NCBI GenBank assembly: GCA_003598175.1
Contig: QZKN01000062.1
Location: 1-64,000 of the forward strand
Length of the DNA stretch: 64,000 nucleotides
Direction: 5' to 3'
DNA from: Candidatus Omnitrophota bacterium
GTDB taxonomy: Bacteria; Hinthialibacterota; Hinthialibacteria; Hinthialibacterales; Hinthialibacteraceae
The notes below the pieces were generated by a model. That model saw only the letters and a program-made list of their open reading frames with translations, was not told the DNA's origin and searched no databases. The position numbers and the translations under genes are program-made. This document shows positions 51,989 through 63,019 of this stretch, piece after piece (the first letter of the stretch is position 1; each line of letters opens with the position of its first letter).

Positions 51989-54676
51989 TCATTTTTCAAG
52001 GAGTTTTCGCAAAACGAAATGCAGGATACCACTATGGAAATAATATTCCACTTCCTCCGCCGTATCCACGCGGCAAAGAAGAGAAATTGTTTCCTCCCTC
52101 CCATCGACGCGATGAATCCGGCAGGAAACATGCATTCCCGGTTTGATCCCCTGTTCGATTCCAACGATGTCGTAAATTTCACTGCCGTCGAGTTGAAGCG
52201 ATTTCCGGTTCGTTTCACCAATAAACTGCAATGGCAGTACTCCCATTCCGACCAGATTGGAACGGTGAATTCGCTCGAAACTTTCCGCGATCACCGCTTT
52301 CACGCCCAGCAGCATGGTCCCTTTTGCCGCCCAATCCCGCGAGGAACCGGTTCCGTATTCTTTCCCGGCGATCACAACAAGTGGAACGCCGGCCTGGGCA
52401 TACTTCATTGCGGCGTCGTAAATGTCCATTTGCACGTTGTCCGGCATGAAACGTGTGACGCCGCCGCTCACACCGGCAGCCATTTCATTGCGCAAACGAA
52501 TATTGGCAAACGTCCCCCGCATCATGACTTCGTGATTGCCGCGCCGGGAACCAAACGAATTGAAATCGGAAACCGGCACGTGATGAGATAACAAATACTT
52601 TCCCGCCGGTCCGTCTTTTTTTATACTCCCGGCGGGTGAAATGTGATCGGTGGTCACGCTGTCTCCCAAAATCGCCAATGGGCGCGCGCCGATAATATCA
52701 TTTACCGCTTCCGGTATCATCGCCATCTGTTCAAAATAAGGAGGCTTTTTAACATACGTGCTGGATGAATCCCATTCGTAAGTCGTCCCTTCGACGACTT
52801 CGATTTTCTTCCATTCTTCTTCCCCCTCAAATACATTCTCATACCGTTGGATAAACATATCGCGGGTAATTGCCTGCTCGACCGCTTCCCGAATCTCACG
52901 ATTCGAGGGCCATATGTCGCGCAAATAGACAGGTTTCCCGTTTGGATCGTTCCCCAGCGGTTCGTGCAGCAAATCCACTCGCATGGAGCCAGCTATCGCA
53001 TAGGCGACGACCAGCGGCGGAGACGCCAGGTAATTTGCTTTTACATGCGGATTCACCCGTCCTTCAAAATTGCGATTGCCGGAAAGCACGGAACATACCA
53101 CCAGTTCGCTTTCCTCAATGGCCTTCACAATTGGTAACGCCAACGGACCGGAATTTCCTATGCAGGTTGTACAACCGTAACCCACCAGGTGAAATCCCAA
53201 AGCCTCCAGGCCATGAAGTAAACCGGCTGCCGCCAGATAATCGGTCACGACCTGCGAACCCGGCGCCAGGGATGTCTTCACCCATGGCTTCCTCTTCAAT
53301 CCCTTCGCCGCCGCATTACGAGCCAGCAGCCCGGCCGCCGCCATCACCGACGGATTGGAGGTATTCGTGCAGCTCGTAATGGCGGCAATCACCACATGGC
53401 CGTCCTCGAGATGATACTCGCCGCCGGAAACAGACATGGATCGCGGTTTGCCGCTCGCATCGCCAATTTCGGAAATGATTTTACCGAATTCCAGCGAGGC
53501 GTTCGATAGAAGAATGCGATCCTGCGGTCTTTTGGGACCGGCCAGGCACGATTCCACCGTCGAAATGTCAAGTTCCAGCGTATCGGTGAAAACCGGATCG
53601 GGTGAATTCATTTCCCGCCACATCCCTTGCGCTTTGGCGTAGGCTTCGACGAATGCGATTTCATCACGACCGCGGCCGGTACATTCCAAATAACGAATCG
53701 TTTCCCGATCGATGGGGAATATGCCGCAGGTCGCGCCATATTCGGGCGCCATATTAGCCAGCGTCGCGCGATCGGGAAGCGGCATCTGGTCCAAAGCCGA
53801 ACCGTAAAACTCGACAAATTTGCCAACCACGCCTTTCGCGCGTAACATTTGGGTAACGGTCAAAACCAAATCGGTCGCGGTCGCGCCTTCTCTCAATTCG
53901 CCCGTCAATTTGAAACCGATCACTTCCGGAATCAGCATGGAAATCGGCTGCCCCAGCATCGCCGCTTCGGCTTCGATCCCGCCGACGCCCCAACCCAACA
54001 CGGCCAACCCGTTGATCATAGTCGTGTGGCTATCCGTACCGACCAACGTATCCGGATAGACGAATAGTTCACCGTCACTCGTCGATTGCCAAACCACTTT
54101 CGCCAAATATTCCAAATTGACCTGATGGCAAATGCCGGTACCCGGCGGCACGACGCGGAAATTGTCGAAGGCTTTCTGCCCCCAACGCAAAAATGCGTAC
54201 CGTTCATGGTTACGCGCAAATTCCAGTTGCACATTCTCACGAAACGCACTCGGTGATCCAAACTGATCCACCATCACCGAATGATCGATCACCAGATCCA
54301 CCGCGGAAAGAGGATTGATTTTTCGCGGATCGCCGCCCATCGCCGCCATTGCATCCCGCATGGCCGCCAGATCCACCACCGCCGGCACCCCGGTAAAATC
54401 CTGCATAAGAACGCGCGCAGGACGAAAGGCAATTTCACGATGGCAACGGCGCTCTTCCAACCAACCGGCCGCCGCCTTGATATCGTCCAACGTAACCGTC
54501 TTTCCATCTTCGTAGCGTAACAGATTTTCCAACAGAACCTTCAACGAATAGGGCAGGCATGAAATATCCCCCAATCCCGCCCGCGCGGCTGCCGGCAGGC
54601 TGTAATACAGGTAGCTTTTTCCGCCGACTTTCAAGGTTTGACAAGATTTTAGACTATCAAGTCCAGATGAAACCAC
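51989..54676 (-). CDS. acnA: aconitate hydratase (AcnA type)
   Basis: 895 aa. Interconverts citrate and isocitrate through a [4Fe-4S] cluster in the TCA cycle. [33 protein letters not shown] and [14 protein letters not shown] are the AcnA signatures (in short form); the three cluster Cys are in SCTN and CTTC. The C-terminal swivel domain has [14 protein letters not shown] and [11 protein letters not shown]. The start is GTG at 54676 with GGAGGAAAATT upstream. Confidence 0.97.
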   Translation of the reverse strand: MVSSGLDSLKSCQTLKVGGKSYLYYSLPAAARAGLGDISCLPYSLKVLLENLLRYEDGKTVTLDDIKAAAGWLEERRCHREIAFRPARVLMQDFTGVPAVVDLAAMRDAMAAMGGDPRKINPLSAVDLVIDHSVMVDQFGSPSAFRENVQLEFARNHERYAFLRWGQKAFDNFRVVPPGTGICHQVNLEYLAKVVWQSTSDGELFVYPDTLVGTDSHTTMINGLAVLGWGVGGIEAEAAMLGQPISMLIPEVIGFKLTGELREGATATDLVLTVTQMLRAKGVVGKFVEFYGSALDQMPLPDRATLANMAPEYGATCGIFPIDRETIRYLECTGRGRDEIAFVEAYAKAQGMWREMNSPDPVFTDTLELDISTVESCLAGPKRPQDRILLSNASLEFGKIISEIGDASGKPRSMSVSGGEYHLEDGHVVIAAITSCTNTSNPSVMAAAGLLARNAAAKGLKRKPWVKTSLAPGSQVVTDYLAAAGLLHGLEALGFHLVGYGCTTCIGNSGPLALPIVKAIEESELVVCSVLSGNRNFEGRVNPHVKANYLASPPLVVAYAIAGSMRVDLLHEPLGNDPNGKPVYLRDIWPSNREIREAVEQAITRDMFIQRYENVFEGEEEWKKIEVVEGTTYEWDSSSTYVKKPPYFEQMAMIPEAVNDIIGARPLAILGDSVTTDHISPAGSIKKDGPAGKYLLSHHVPVSDFNSFGSRRGNHEVMMRGTFANIRLRNEMAAGVSGGVTRFMPDNVQMDIYDAAMKYAQAGVPLVVIAGKEYGTGSSRDWAAKGTMLLGVKAVIAESFERIHRSNLVGMGVLPLQFIGETNRKSLQLDGSEIYDIVGIEQGIKPGMHVSCRIHRVDGREETISLLCRVDTAEEVEYYFHSGILHFVLRKLLEK

Positions 54677-55284
54677 AATTTTCCTCCATCATCGATTCAA
54701 GTAGCTTTCGTTAATTTGTTTTTTCCAAACGACTGTAATGATATGGCTTGGAGTTTGGATCCTTTGGATTCCGGCAAATCATATTCTATCGACTTCTTAG
54801 GAAAGATACCACGGAATGCCTGTTGCAATACCTGCCTTTCACCATACCATAGAAAATTGGAATGATTTTGATTTTCAACAACGGTTTTGCGAATTTCTAA
54901 CAAATTCTGGTTTTTTAAAAAGACTTGGTATGCGCAAATTTTGCGCATGGGGAAACACGGTTATGAGAAAAATCTGCTCAAATCGAAGGAATATCTCTCA
55001 TTTTGCCTAATATGGAATTGGTTCATTTCTTGCTCTTCCATCATTAGGGTAAGAGTCTTCAAGAACATCTCTTTTAATCGTGAATGAAAACTCCGTTTAT
55101 CGTGTTCCACAACCCCGATTTTGGATGGTTACATCGCTTATAATGGCATATTTTTACATGCGCCAACACAGAAAGCGGATTTAAAATATTTTTGGTGGAG
55201 ATGAACTTTTTTTTGTGAATCGCAGACAAATCAGGTAATGATTCGGTCTGTAATCATCGTAACATACAATCGGAAGGAGTAGGG
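54677..55284. other. 608-bp intergenic stretch
   Basis: Divergent region between acnA and the Spy-like gene. No gene is convincing; short frames at 54816-55087 are AT-rich and lack a ribosome site. A TATAAT at 55139-55144 might serve the Spy-like gene. A 19-base palindrome at 54930 is listed separately. Confidence 0.55.
54930..54948. promoter_or_regulatory. palindrome ATGCGCAA-N3-TTGCGCAT
   Basis: 8-base perfect arms, ATGCGCAA and TTGCGCAT, around ATT. No gene, no U-run: an operator-like site for a dimeric regulator, midway between acnA and the efflux locus. Its target gene is not known. Confidence 0.45.
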
Positions 55285-55959
55285 ATGATGAAAAGGATTG
55301 CTTGGCAACTGGTAGTGGTAGCATTGGTGGTGGGCATGGCGGCCGATTTCGCTCTGGCCCAGGCGCCCCAGGGTGGAAGAGGAGGCTTCCGCGGCCGTAC
55401 GGCGGAAATTCTTTGTGACGCCTTGGTGCTGAATACGGCGCAAAGCGAAAAAGTGACGGCGACGTATCAGGAAATCAATGAAAAATTGCGAAGTGAAGCC
55501 GGCGATATGCAGAGCATGAGTCGGGAAGAACGAATGGAACAGATGACCAAGATGCAAAAAGAAGCAGCCGCCGCTTTGAAAAAAGAAATGGCGGGTACTT
55601 TATCTGAAAAAGCATTGGAAGCCATCGAACCGGTTCTTGCTCTTCGTGTCATGATGCCGGACGCGCAATTGCGAGCGCTGCGATCCCTCGATCTCAAGGA
55701 TGAACAGCGAGCAAAACTCCAACCTCTCGCCACGGAATTGACTCTGGCGATGGTTCCCTCATTCCCTCGAGGAGAGGGCGGCCCCGGTGAAGAAGCACAG
55801 AAAAAATTTGACGACGCAAAAGCTTCTTTTATGGCAAAGGCTTCTGAAATCCTGACAGGGGAACAAAATGAAGCATGGAAAGTCAAAGCGGATGCCGTGC
55901 AGAAAGAACAGGAAGAAATGCGGCAACAAATGAGAAACCGTGGGACCAGAGGTCAATAA
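55285..55959 (+). CDS. Spy/CpxP-like periplasmic protein
   Basis: 224 aa. Signal peptide at 1-26 (cut after ALA). The mature part is helical and charged with Met-Gln-rich repeats (MSREERMEQMTKMQKE), the pattern of the LTxxQ family of periplasmic chaperones or sensors. Gly/Arg-rich RGGFRGR follows the cut site. Strong GGAAGGAG site. It lies upstream of the efflux operon, with 188 bases between. A sensor or stress partner role for the pump is inferred. Confidence 0.75.
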   Translation: MMKRIAWQLVVVALVVGMAADFALAQAPQGGRGGFRGRTAEILCDALVLNTAQSEKVTATYQEINEKLRSEAGDMQSMSREERMEQMTKMQKEAAAALKKEMAGTLSEKALEAIEPVLALRVMMPDAQLRALRSLDLKDEQRAKLQPLATELTLAMVPSFPRGEGGPGEEAQKKFDDAKASFMAKASEILTGEQNEAWKVKADAVQKEQEEMRQQMRNRGTRGQ

Positions 55960-56147
55960 TTCTCGAACAAAGTGAACGGATATTCGTGAAAAACCATTTT
56001 GCATTACACTAATCACCTGATTTACATGAAAAGAGACGGTCTCTGGAACCGGGATCAACCATTCTTGGAGGAGCGATCTTCCGTTTCGGCGACCGTCTTT
56101 TATTCTTCTGGATACATGTACTATAAACGACCGGAGGTGGATGATCG

Positions 56148-57986
56148 TTGCGAAAACATTCTTTTTATTGCCATTCTTTGCTCTGGATGGGAATCCTGTT
56201 CCTGGCTGGCTGTTCCACAGCGGGCCGTTATCGGGAAACCATCGACAAAACCGCAGCTCAAATCATTGAACAGAAACAGATGGAAGCCCTCGGGCGAATC
56301 GAACCATTTACCATCGAAAAGCCGGAAGAGATTTTACGTAAAAAATTGATACTTGGCCAGGATCTCCTCTATAGTTCACCCGCTTCGCTGGGCGTCAAAG
56401 AAATCGAACCCATTCCCCACTGGCCGAATGACGATTATTTGTCATCAGGGAAAACAGATGCAGACGCGACCATCTCTTACAGCAGCGAACCGATAAAATT
56501 AACGCTGATCGATGCGCTGCAAATCGCCGCAAAAAACAGCCGTCAATACCAATCACAAAAAGAAAATGTTTTCCGCGCAGCTCTGAACCTGGATTTGGCT
56601 CGCGACCGTTTTCGCAATACCTTCAATGGAAGCGTCGAAAACACCCTCGGCGCCGATTTGAGCCGAGCCGATACCAGCAGCAGTTTTAGCAATTCCGTCG
56701 TCGGTAATTTTTCAAGAAGATTGTTGAACGGAGTGAGTCTCTCCGCGCGCATCGGATTCGACATTCTGAAACTCCTGGCGCCCAATTCCTCCACGACCAA
56801 AGGATTTTTCGGAGACGCTTCGATTTCGATTCCCTTATTGCGCGGCGCCGGACGACATATCGTCGCCGAACCGTTGACCCAGTCCGAACGCGACGCCGTC
56901 TATGCCATTTACACCTTCGAACGATATAAACGGACGTTTGCCGTGAGTATTGCTCAAAGCTATTTATCCGTACTTCAACAAATCGATCAAATTAATAATG
57001 CGGATCAGAACTATCGTCGGTTAGTGCTGACGACTCGACAAATTCGTCGTCAGGGGGACGCGGGTCTTAAGTCGCCTGTCGAAGTGGATCAAGGCATTCA
57101 AGATGAATACAGCGCCAGGCTCTCCTGGATCGGCGCCCAGTTTAGTTACCAACAAGTTTTGGATAATTTCAAGGTTACCTTGGGTCTTCCCCCCGATGCT
57201 CACATTGAACTGGACGAAAACGAATTGCAGAGTTTGGCTGAATCCGTAAAAAAGACCATCAATCTTGATCAGGAAATCCGCATCGATGAGGAAATTCCTC
57301 CCGCGGATGCCCCGATCGATCTGCCGCAAATCAGCCGGGAAAATGTCGGGCCGATGGAACTGGATGAAAATTATGCCATTCGTCTGGCGTTTGAAAATCG
57401 TCTGGATTTGCGCACCGCGCAAGGTAACGTATACGACGCGCAACGCGCGGTCGTTATCGCTGCTGATAATTTGCGCGCGGAACTGACTCTGGTCGGAAGA
57501 GCAAACAACAACGACGATCTGAACTTTCATAAAGCCAGTTATAACGCGCTGCTCACCCTCGACCTCCCTATCGAACGAACGGCGGAAATTGTTTCCTATC
57601 GCAATAGTTTGATCAGTTTGGAACGCGCCGTCCGTGATTTGCAGGATCTTGAGGATGGGATAAAATTAGATATACGAAGCCAACTGCGGGATATGCTGGA
57701 ATCCCGCGAAAATTTACAGATCGCCGCCCAGTCGGTGACATTGGCCGATCGCCGCGTGAAAAGCATGAATCTGTATCTCGAATGGGGGCAGCGGCAGATT
57801 CGAGATTTGTTGGAAGCGCAGCGAGCTCTTCTTCAAAGCCAAAACTCACTCACACGGGCGATCGTGAATTATCGGATGGCCGAACTACGCTTGCAAAGCG
57901 ATCTCGGCGTCCTGCAAGTGGACGAAAACGGATTATGGACAGAATTCTCCCCCGGAGGTGTTACCCATGATAACGAATCAGAATAA
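56148..57986 (+). CDS. TolC-family outer-membrane channel, lipoprotein
   Basis: 612 aa. The start is TTG with GGAGGTG eight bases upstream. A lipobox LAGC ends the signal (about residue 22), so it is a lipoprotein, unlike E. coli TolC but like OprM. Two long repeats (about 115-340 and 400-600) have the coiled-coil pattern of outer-membrane efflux proteins (RRLVLTTRQIRRQGDAG and YLEWGQRQIRDLLEAQRALL). It would form the exit duct for the adjacent pump. Confidence 0.9.
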   Translation: MRKHSFYCHSLLWMGILFLAGCSTAGRYRETIDKTAAQIIEQKQMEALGRIEPFTIEKPEEILRKKLILGQDLLYSSPASLGVKEIEPIPHWPNDDYLSSGKTDADATISYSSEPIKLTLIDALQIAAKNSRQYQSQKENVFRAALNLDLARDRFRNTFNGSVENTLGADLSRADTSSSFSNSVVGNFSRRLLNGVSLSARIGFDILKLLAPNSSTTKGFFGDASISIPLLRGAGRHIVAEPLTQSERDAVYAIYTFERYKRTFAVSIAQSYLSVLQQIDQINNADQNYRRLVLTTRQIRRQGDAGLKSPVEVDQGIQDEYSARLSWIGAQFSYQQVLDNFKVTLGLPPDAHIELDENELQSLAESVKKTINLDQEIRIDEEIPPADAPIDLPQISRENVGPMELDENYAIRLAFENRLDLRTAQGNVYDAQRAVVIAADNLRAELTLVGRANNNDDLNFHKASYNALLTLDLPIERTAEIVSYRNSLISLERAVRDLQDLEDGIKLDIRSQLRDMLESRENLQIAAQSVTLADRRVKSMNLYLEWGQRQIRDLLEAQRALLQSQNSLTRAIVNYRMAELRLQSDLGVLQVDENGLWTEFSPGGVTHDNESE

Positions 57987-60000
57987 ACGTTCGAAGAAAA
58001 TAATTAATCGCGGCGCTTTTTGGATTGCCCTGTTGATCATCGTGGCCATCGTCGGTTTCAGTTATGCCACCATCAACAGCCGTCTGGGCGAGGGATCTTT
58101 AATCGACCAGCCGACGTACGAAGTGCAGCAAGGCCCTTTAACCATCAGCATCGCAGTTTCGGGAACCATCCAGCCGCGGGAAACGATCGTTTTGCAAAGT
58201 GAACTCGAAGGGCAGAATGCCATTCTCTTTCTCGTGCCGGAAGGCGCGCGGGTCAAGCAAGGGGAGTTGCTCATCGAGTTGGATGCCAGCACCTTGCAGG
58301 ACAATCTCGTCGATCAGCAGATCCGAGTGCAAAATGCCGAAGCGGCTTACATCAATGCCCGTGAAAATCTGGCCATTGTCGAAAATCAGGCGCAAAGCGA
58401 TATCGATGCGGCCGAATTGGTTTATAAATTCGCCATTCAGGATCTGCGGCAATATTTGGAGGGAGAATTTCCCAAACAGGAAAAAGAATACCAACAGCAG
58501 ATCGCTGTGAGAGAAGAAGAGTTGAATCAGGCTCAAAATGATCTGAAATGGTCGGACATCCTTTTCAAGGAAAAATATCTGTCCGAATCCGAACTAAAAA
58601 AAGCGGAAATCTCGACGCAGAAAACAAAGCTGAGTCTGGACATGGCCACGGCGGATCTGGGTCTGTTGAAAGATTTTACCTTCCACCGACAGGTCGCCAA
58701 ATTGACCAGCGACGTGACGCAGGCGGAAATGGCGCTGGAACGCACCCAACGTAAAGCATCCGCAAACATCGTGCAGGCATCCACCGAACTGCAGGCGAAA
58801 AAGGCGGAATGGGATCAGCAAATCAACAAATTGAAAAAAATGCAGGATCAGATTTCCAAGGCGAAAATTTATGCGCCGATGGACGGACTGGTCGTTTACG
58901 CCGCCAGCGCTCGCCGCGGCGGTTTTCGCTTTAATGAAGAACCGCTGGACATCGGCCAAACGGTTCGTGAACGTCAGGAATTACTACGCCTTCCCACAAC
59001 CTCTTCTTATGTGGTCGAAGTGAAGATTCACGAATCGAGTTTGGATAAAGTCCGCGTCGACCTGCCGGTGCGAATCACAGTCGACGCCTTGCCCGGCAAA
59101 GTCTTTACCGGCAAAGTGGCATCCATCGCGCCGCTTCCCGATTCCCAAAGCATGTTTATGAATCAGGACATCAAGGTATATAATACGCAGATTTACGTCG
59201 ATGGAAACGGCGACGAGTTGCGTAGCGGCATGAGCTGCCAGGCGAAAATTATCGTCGACCAGTTCAAGGATGCCTTGTATATCCCGGTCCTGGCGGTTCT
59301 GCGCGTCGGCGGCAAACACACCGTCTATGTGGTCAAAGGCAACACCATGGAACCGCGTGAAGTGGAATTGGGGCCCGACAATAATCGATTGGCGCAAATC
59401 AAAAGCGGTTTGGAAAAAGGAGAAAAAGTATTACTTACGCCTCCGCTCGCTTCCGCCGCCGTGATGGATGAAAAATACGACGAGGAATTCGTTATCCCGG
59501 AAAAAAAGGAGACTATAAGCGAATCGGCCGGGCTAAAACCATCTACGGATGATTCCGATTTGACGAATCGACCGCCTGATCCTGGCGCGGAAGCGCCTGG
59601 CGCGAGGATGAGAGGCCCAGGTGGAGAAGGACGACCTGATTTCCAGAACATGACGCCCGAACAGCAGGAACAGGCGCGTCAACGCTTCATGGAAAATATG
59701 ACGCCCGAACAACGGGAACAAATGGAACAGATGCGAAAACGCTTTGAAAGCATGACCCCGGAACAACGGGAAGAAGCGATGCGACAAAGAGGAGGCGGCG
59801 GACAATTACCCGGATTCGGTGGTGAAGGCAGAGGCGGCGGCCGCTCGGACTCCCAAAATCTGACTCCCGAACAACAGGAAGAAAGACGCCAACGCTTTCA
59901 AAACATGACGCCGGAGGAACGGGAACAACGACGCCAGCAACGAGCACAACAAGGGCAAGGACAAGAACAAAACCGGCCGAGAGGCGGGAATCCGGAATAA
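57967..60000 (+). CDS. MacA-like periplasmic adaptor with MTPEQ-repeat tail
   Basis: About 677 aa. One N-terminal membrane helix (about 17-37), then a membrane-fusion protein: barrel-sandwich hybrid (VSGTIQPRETIVLQSELEG), a long coiled hairpin (about 110-285), a lipoyl half with KAKIYAPMDGLVVYA and a beta-barrel. The tail after about 545 is unlike the family: Gly/Pro-rich with five MTPEQ- or LTPEQ-type units near 560-660. The ATG at 57967 follows GGAGGTGTTACCC and overlaps the tolC-like gene by 20 bases. Confidence 0.9.
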   Translation: MITNQNKRSKKIINRGAFWIALLIIVAIVGFSYATINSRLGEGSLIDQPTYEVQQGPLTISIAVSGTIQPRETIVLQSELEGQNAILFLVPEGARVKQGELLIELDASTLQDNLVDQQIRVQNAEAAYINARENLAIVENQAQSDIDAAELVYKFAIQDLRQYLEGEFPKQEKEYQQQIAVREEELNQAQNDLKWSDILFKEKYLSESELKKAEISTQKTKLSLDMATADLGLLKDFTFHRQVAKLTSDVTQAEMALERTQRKASANIVQASTELQAKKAEWDQQINKLKKMQDQISKAKIYAPMDGLVVYAASARRGGFRFNEEPLDIGQTVRERQELLRLPTTSSYVVEVKIHESSLDKVRVDLPVRITVDALPGKVFTGKVASIAPLPDSQSMFMNQDIKVYNTQIYVDGNGDELRSGMSCQAKIIVDQFKDALYIPVLAVLRVGGKHTVYVVKGNTMEPREVELGPDNNRLAQIKSGLEKGEKVLLTPPLASAAVMDEKYDEEFVIPEKKETISESAGLKPSTDDSDLTNRPPDPGAEAPGARMRGPGGEGRPDFQNMTPEQQEQARQRFMENMTPEQREQMEQMRKRFESMTPEQREEAMRQRGGGGQLPGFGGEGRGGGRSDSQNLTPEQQEERRQRFQNMTPEEREQRRQQRAQQGQGQEQNRPRGGNPE

Positions 60001-60001
60001 A

Positions 60002-60709
60002 ATGGATATAGCTAACTATCTTAACGGCGCTGCAGCGCAACTTGAAAATGTCCATAAAACCTATCAAATGGGCATCCAACAAGTGAAAGCCCTGTCCGGC
60101 GTCAGCATCGCTTTCGAAAAGGGAAGTTTTTGGGCTATTCTCGGTCCCAGCGGATCGGGTAAAAGCACGATGTTGAATCTGCTCGGCTGCCTTGATCGTC
60201 CTTCCGAGGGACGATACATACTGAACGGACACGACGTCAGCACATTGGATGATGATCAACTCAGTGAGATGCGCCTTAATCATCTGGGATTTATCTTTCA
60301 GAGTTTTAACCTGATTCCACAATCAACCGTCGAAGAGAACATCCAACTCCCGCTCTACTATCAAGGCTGGGATCCGGAAGAGAGCACGGAAAGAGCGCGT
60401 GAACTGGCCAGCAAGGTAGGCCTGGAAGATCGGTTGAACCACCGCCCGATGGAATTATCCGGAGGACAGCAACAGCGAGTTGCCGTCGCCAGAGCGCTCG
60501 CCAACGATCCCGCAATTCTCCTGGCCGATGAACCGACCGGAAATCTGGATTCTCACACCGGCATTGAGATCATGAAACTGCTTCAGGAACTCAATCAGCA
60601 AGGGAAAACGGTTATCATGGTCACTCATGAGCAGGATATCGCGGCCTTTGCCCAACACCGCATGTATATGAAAGACGGCTTAATCGAACGAATCGAAGGT
60701 ATGAACTGA
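60002..60709 (+). CDS. ABC transporter ATPase (MacB/LolD type)
   Basis: 235 aa. Walker [10 protein letters not shown], signature LSGGQQQR, Walker B ILLADEP and the H-loop THEQD are all present. The family powers MacB-type mechanotransmission pumps that act with MacA and TolC. It begins 2 bases after the adaptor stop and overlaps the permease gene by 1 base. Confidence 0.96.
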   Translation: MDIANYLNGAAAQLENVHKTYQMGIQQVKALSGVSIAFEKGSFWAILGPSGSGKSTMLNLLGCLDRPSEGRYILNGHDVSTLDDDQLSEMRLNHLGFIFQSFNLIPQSTVEENIQLPLYYQGWDPEESTERARELASKVGLEDRLNHRPMELSGGQQQRVAVARALANDPAILLADEPTGNLDSHTGIEIMKLLQELNQQGKTVIMVTHEQDIAAFAQHRMYMKDGLIERIEGMN

Positions 60710-61977
60710 TGTACTATAACAAGCATATTCGTGAAGTGAAATTGGGCGTGAAAAATCTCCTTTTGCATAAGCTCCGATCGTTTCTTACCATGTTGGGCGT
60801 GGTCTTCGGCGTGGGCAGCGTGATTGCCATGTTGGCGGTCGGCGAGGGCGCCAGCAAGGAAGCGCTTGATCGCATCCGCAAATTGGGCAGCCAGAACATC
60901 ATTATCTCGTCCGCCAAATCCATCGAGGAAGAATCCCAAACCAACGTGCGCAGCATGATGAGCGTGTATGGCCTGTTATACGAAGATGAAATTCGTCTTC
61001 GCGTAACCTTCCCCATGATAAAAAATACGGTCCCGGTCAAGGAAGTTCGCAAGGAGGGACGGTTGGGTGAACGGGCAATGGAATTGCGGGTCGTGGGCAC
61101 CACGCCCCGATGGTTCGATCTGATTCAACGACCGCTCGTTGCCGGACGCGTGCTCGCGCAGCTCGATTTCGAAACCAAATCCAACGTGGTCGTACTGACC
61201 GAACATGGTGTGCGAAAATTACTTGCCGGTCAAAACACCATCGGCCAAACCTTGCGCCTCGGCGGGGAATACTTCGAAGTGGTCGGCATCGTGCAGAACG
61301 CGGGCAACATCGGCGGCGACATCCAGACGCCGGATCAGGAAATCGACGCTTATATTCCCATCAACGTGGCAAGGGAACGATATGGCGATATCTTAACCAA
61401 AAACTTATCCGGTACGCGTTCGATGGAAAAAGTGGAATTGCATCAAATCATTGCCGAAGTGGATTCCACCGAACATGTCGAAGCAACTGCATCCGGAATC
61501 GAATCGATGCTGAAACTATTTCATAAAAAAGAAGATTATAAGATCAGCGTCCCTTTGACCCTTTTACGGCAGGCGGAAGCCACCAAACGGACATTTAACA
61601 TCGTGCTCGGATCGATCGCCGGAATCAGCCTGCTCGTCGGCGGCATCGGCATCATGAACATCATGCTCGCGTCGGTGACCGAACGCACGCGGGAAATCGG
61701 AATTCGCCGCGCCATCGGCGCCAAGAAAAAGCAGATCATCACCCAATTCCTGATCGAAACCGTCGTCCTCTCCACCACCGGTGGACTCATTGGCATGGGT
61801 TTGGGGCTGCTCATTCCCTTTCTGATCACACTGTTAGCCGGCATGCCAACCGTGGTCAGCGCGTTCAGTTTGGCGTTGTCGCTCGGCATCAGCATGGCCG
61901 TCGGCATCATTTTCGGAATCTATCCCGCCATCCGCGCCTCCAATCTCGACCCGATTGTCGCATTGCGGCATGAATAA
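60709..61977 (+). CDS. ABC transporter permease (MacB/FtsX type)
   Basis: 422 aa. One N-terminal helix (LRSFLTMLGVVFGVGSVIAML), a large periplasmic domain (about 50-290), then three helices with the FtsX motif (GGIGIMNIMLASVTERTREIG, IRRAIGAKK). It is separate from its ATPase, unlike E. coli MacB where both are one chain. It closes the Spy-TolC-MacA-MacB row. Confidence 0.95.
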   Translation: MYYNKHIREVKLGVKNLLLHKLRSFLTMLGVVFGVGSVIAMLAVGEGASKEALDRIRKLGSQNIIISSAKSIEEESQTNVRSMMSVYGLLYEDEIRLRVTFPMIKNTVPVKEVRKEGRLGERAMELRVVGTTPRWFDLIQRPLVAGRVLAQLDFETKSNVVVLTEHGVRKLLAGQNTIGQTLRLGGEYFEVVGIVQNAGNIGGDIQTPDQEIDAYIPINVARERYGDILTKNLSGTRSMEKVELHQIIAEVDSTEHVEATASGIESMLKLFHKKEDYKISVPLTLLRQAEATKRTFNIVLGSIAGISLLVGGIGIMNIMLASVTERTREIGIRRAIGAKKKQIITQFLIETVVLSTTGGLIGMGLGLLIPFLITLLAGMPTVVSAFSLALSLGISMAVGIIFGIYPAIRASNLDPIVALRHE

Positions 61978-62101
61978 AGAAGAGGAACATTTCATGATCG
62001 GATAAAAAACGAAAGTTCGGATATACGCTATCGTGTGCCATTGACTCTTCTCCATATCGGATATACTTCTGCCATTACAATCCTCCGACGATCCAATAAT
62101 C

Positions 62102-62419
62102 ATGAGCAAGCGGCGCGAACAATACGAAAATGGACTCGAACGCCTTTTCGGCTTCCTTGCAATTCTTTCGAATGAAAAAGAATTGCCTACAATAAAAGAA
62201 ATTCGGGCGGAAATCGATGCGATCCGTTCCTTGCGTCCCTTCAAGATCAACATCTCGATTCCGCCTCATCTCTCCGATACAGAAAACGGATTTTTCTTTC
62301 TGGTCAACGAAACCTATGAGCGATACGATGATAACTTTCCACAGGAACTCGATATTCTGCTCCTGCCGGCATCGCTCCACAACCGGAAAGAACTGGATAA
62401 ATTCATCACGACGCAGTAA
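62102..62419 (+). CDS. hypothetical protein
   Basis: 105 aa, no recognised family. Helical N-terminus (ENGLERLFGFLAILS) then alternating strands (INISIPPH, GFFFLVN). No signal peptide and no clear ribosome site. It ends 24 bases before the ACT-domain gene start and may be in the same unit. Confidence 0.5.
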   Translation: MSKRREQYENGLERLFGFLAILSNEKELPTIKEIRAEIDAIRSLRPFKINISIPPHLSDTENGFFFLVNETYERYDDNFPQELDILLLPASLHNRKELDKFITTQ

Positions 62420-62443
62420 TTGATTTATGAACGGAGATCGAAT

Positions 62444-63019
62444 GTGAAACGCCATGTTATTTCAGTTCTCGCGCCCGACCGGGTGGGGATCGTAAAATCC
62501 ATCACTACCGCCATCACCAATTTGGGCGGCAATATCGACGGCATGAGCCAAACCGTCGTGCATGGGTATTTTACGATTATTCTCACCGCCACATTTAACA
62601 AGACGCTCATACAGGATGAAATTCGCGAAGCCATTCTCGCGCAATTCGATGAAAATGACGCCTCTGTCATTGTTCGTCCATTTGAAGAATCTCTCGAGAC
62701 GCGATGCCATGAAGAACACGAACGTTATATCCTGACCATAACCGGCAAGGATCGCCCCGGCATCCTCAAAACGCTTACGACCTATCTTTACGAGAGCAAT
62801 ATCAATATCGAAGATTATTATTTCACCATTCAAGGCGAACATGTGACGCACATCGGTGAAATCACGATTCCACGGGAACTCGACATCAAACAATTGCAGG
62901 GGGAATTGCAAACGCTGCTGTCCTCGATCGACTTGATTGCAACCTTGCAACACGAGAACATTTTCCGCGCCACGAGTGAGATTTACTCGATCCGGCAGCT
63001 ATTGAAAGGAAAATCATGA
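62444..63019 (+). CDS. two-ACT-domain regulator (GcvR-like)
   Basis: About 191 aa. Two ACT domains: VISVLAPDRVGIVKSITTAI near the start and LTITGKDRPGILKTLTTYLY near 100. They bind small ligands such as amino acids. The start is GTG at 62444 with CGGAGATCGAAT upstream. The ATGA overlap with the following UPF0210 gene matches the common UPF0237-UPF0210 pairing, here with a longer ACT protein. Confidence 0.86.
   Translation: MKRHVISVLAPDRVGIVKSITTAITNLGGNIDGMSQTVVHGYFTIILTATFNKTLIQDEIREAILAQFDENDASVIVRPFEESLETRCHEEHERYILTITGKDRPGILKTLTTYLYESNINIEDYYFTIQGEHVTHIGEITIPRELDIKQLQGELQTLLSSIDLIATLQHENIFRATSEIYSIRQLLKGKS

Noticed and set aside
54887-55087. Plus-strand 66-codon frame
   Set aside because: AT-rich, no ribosome site, no motif.
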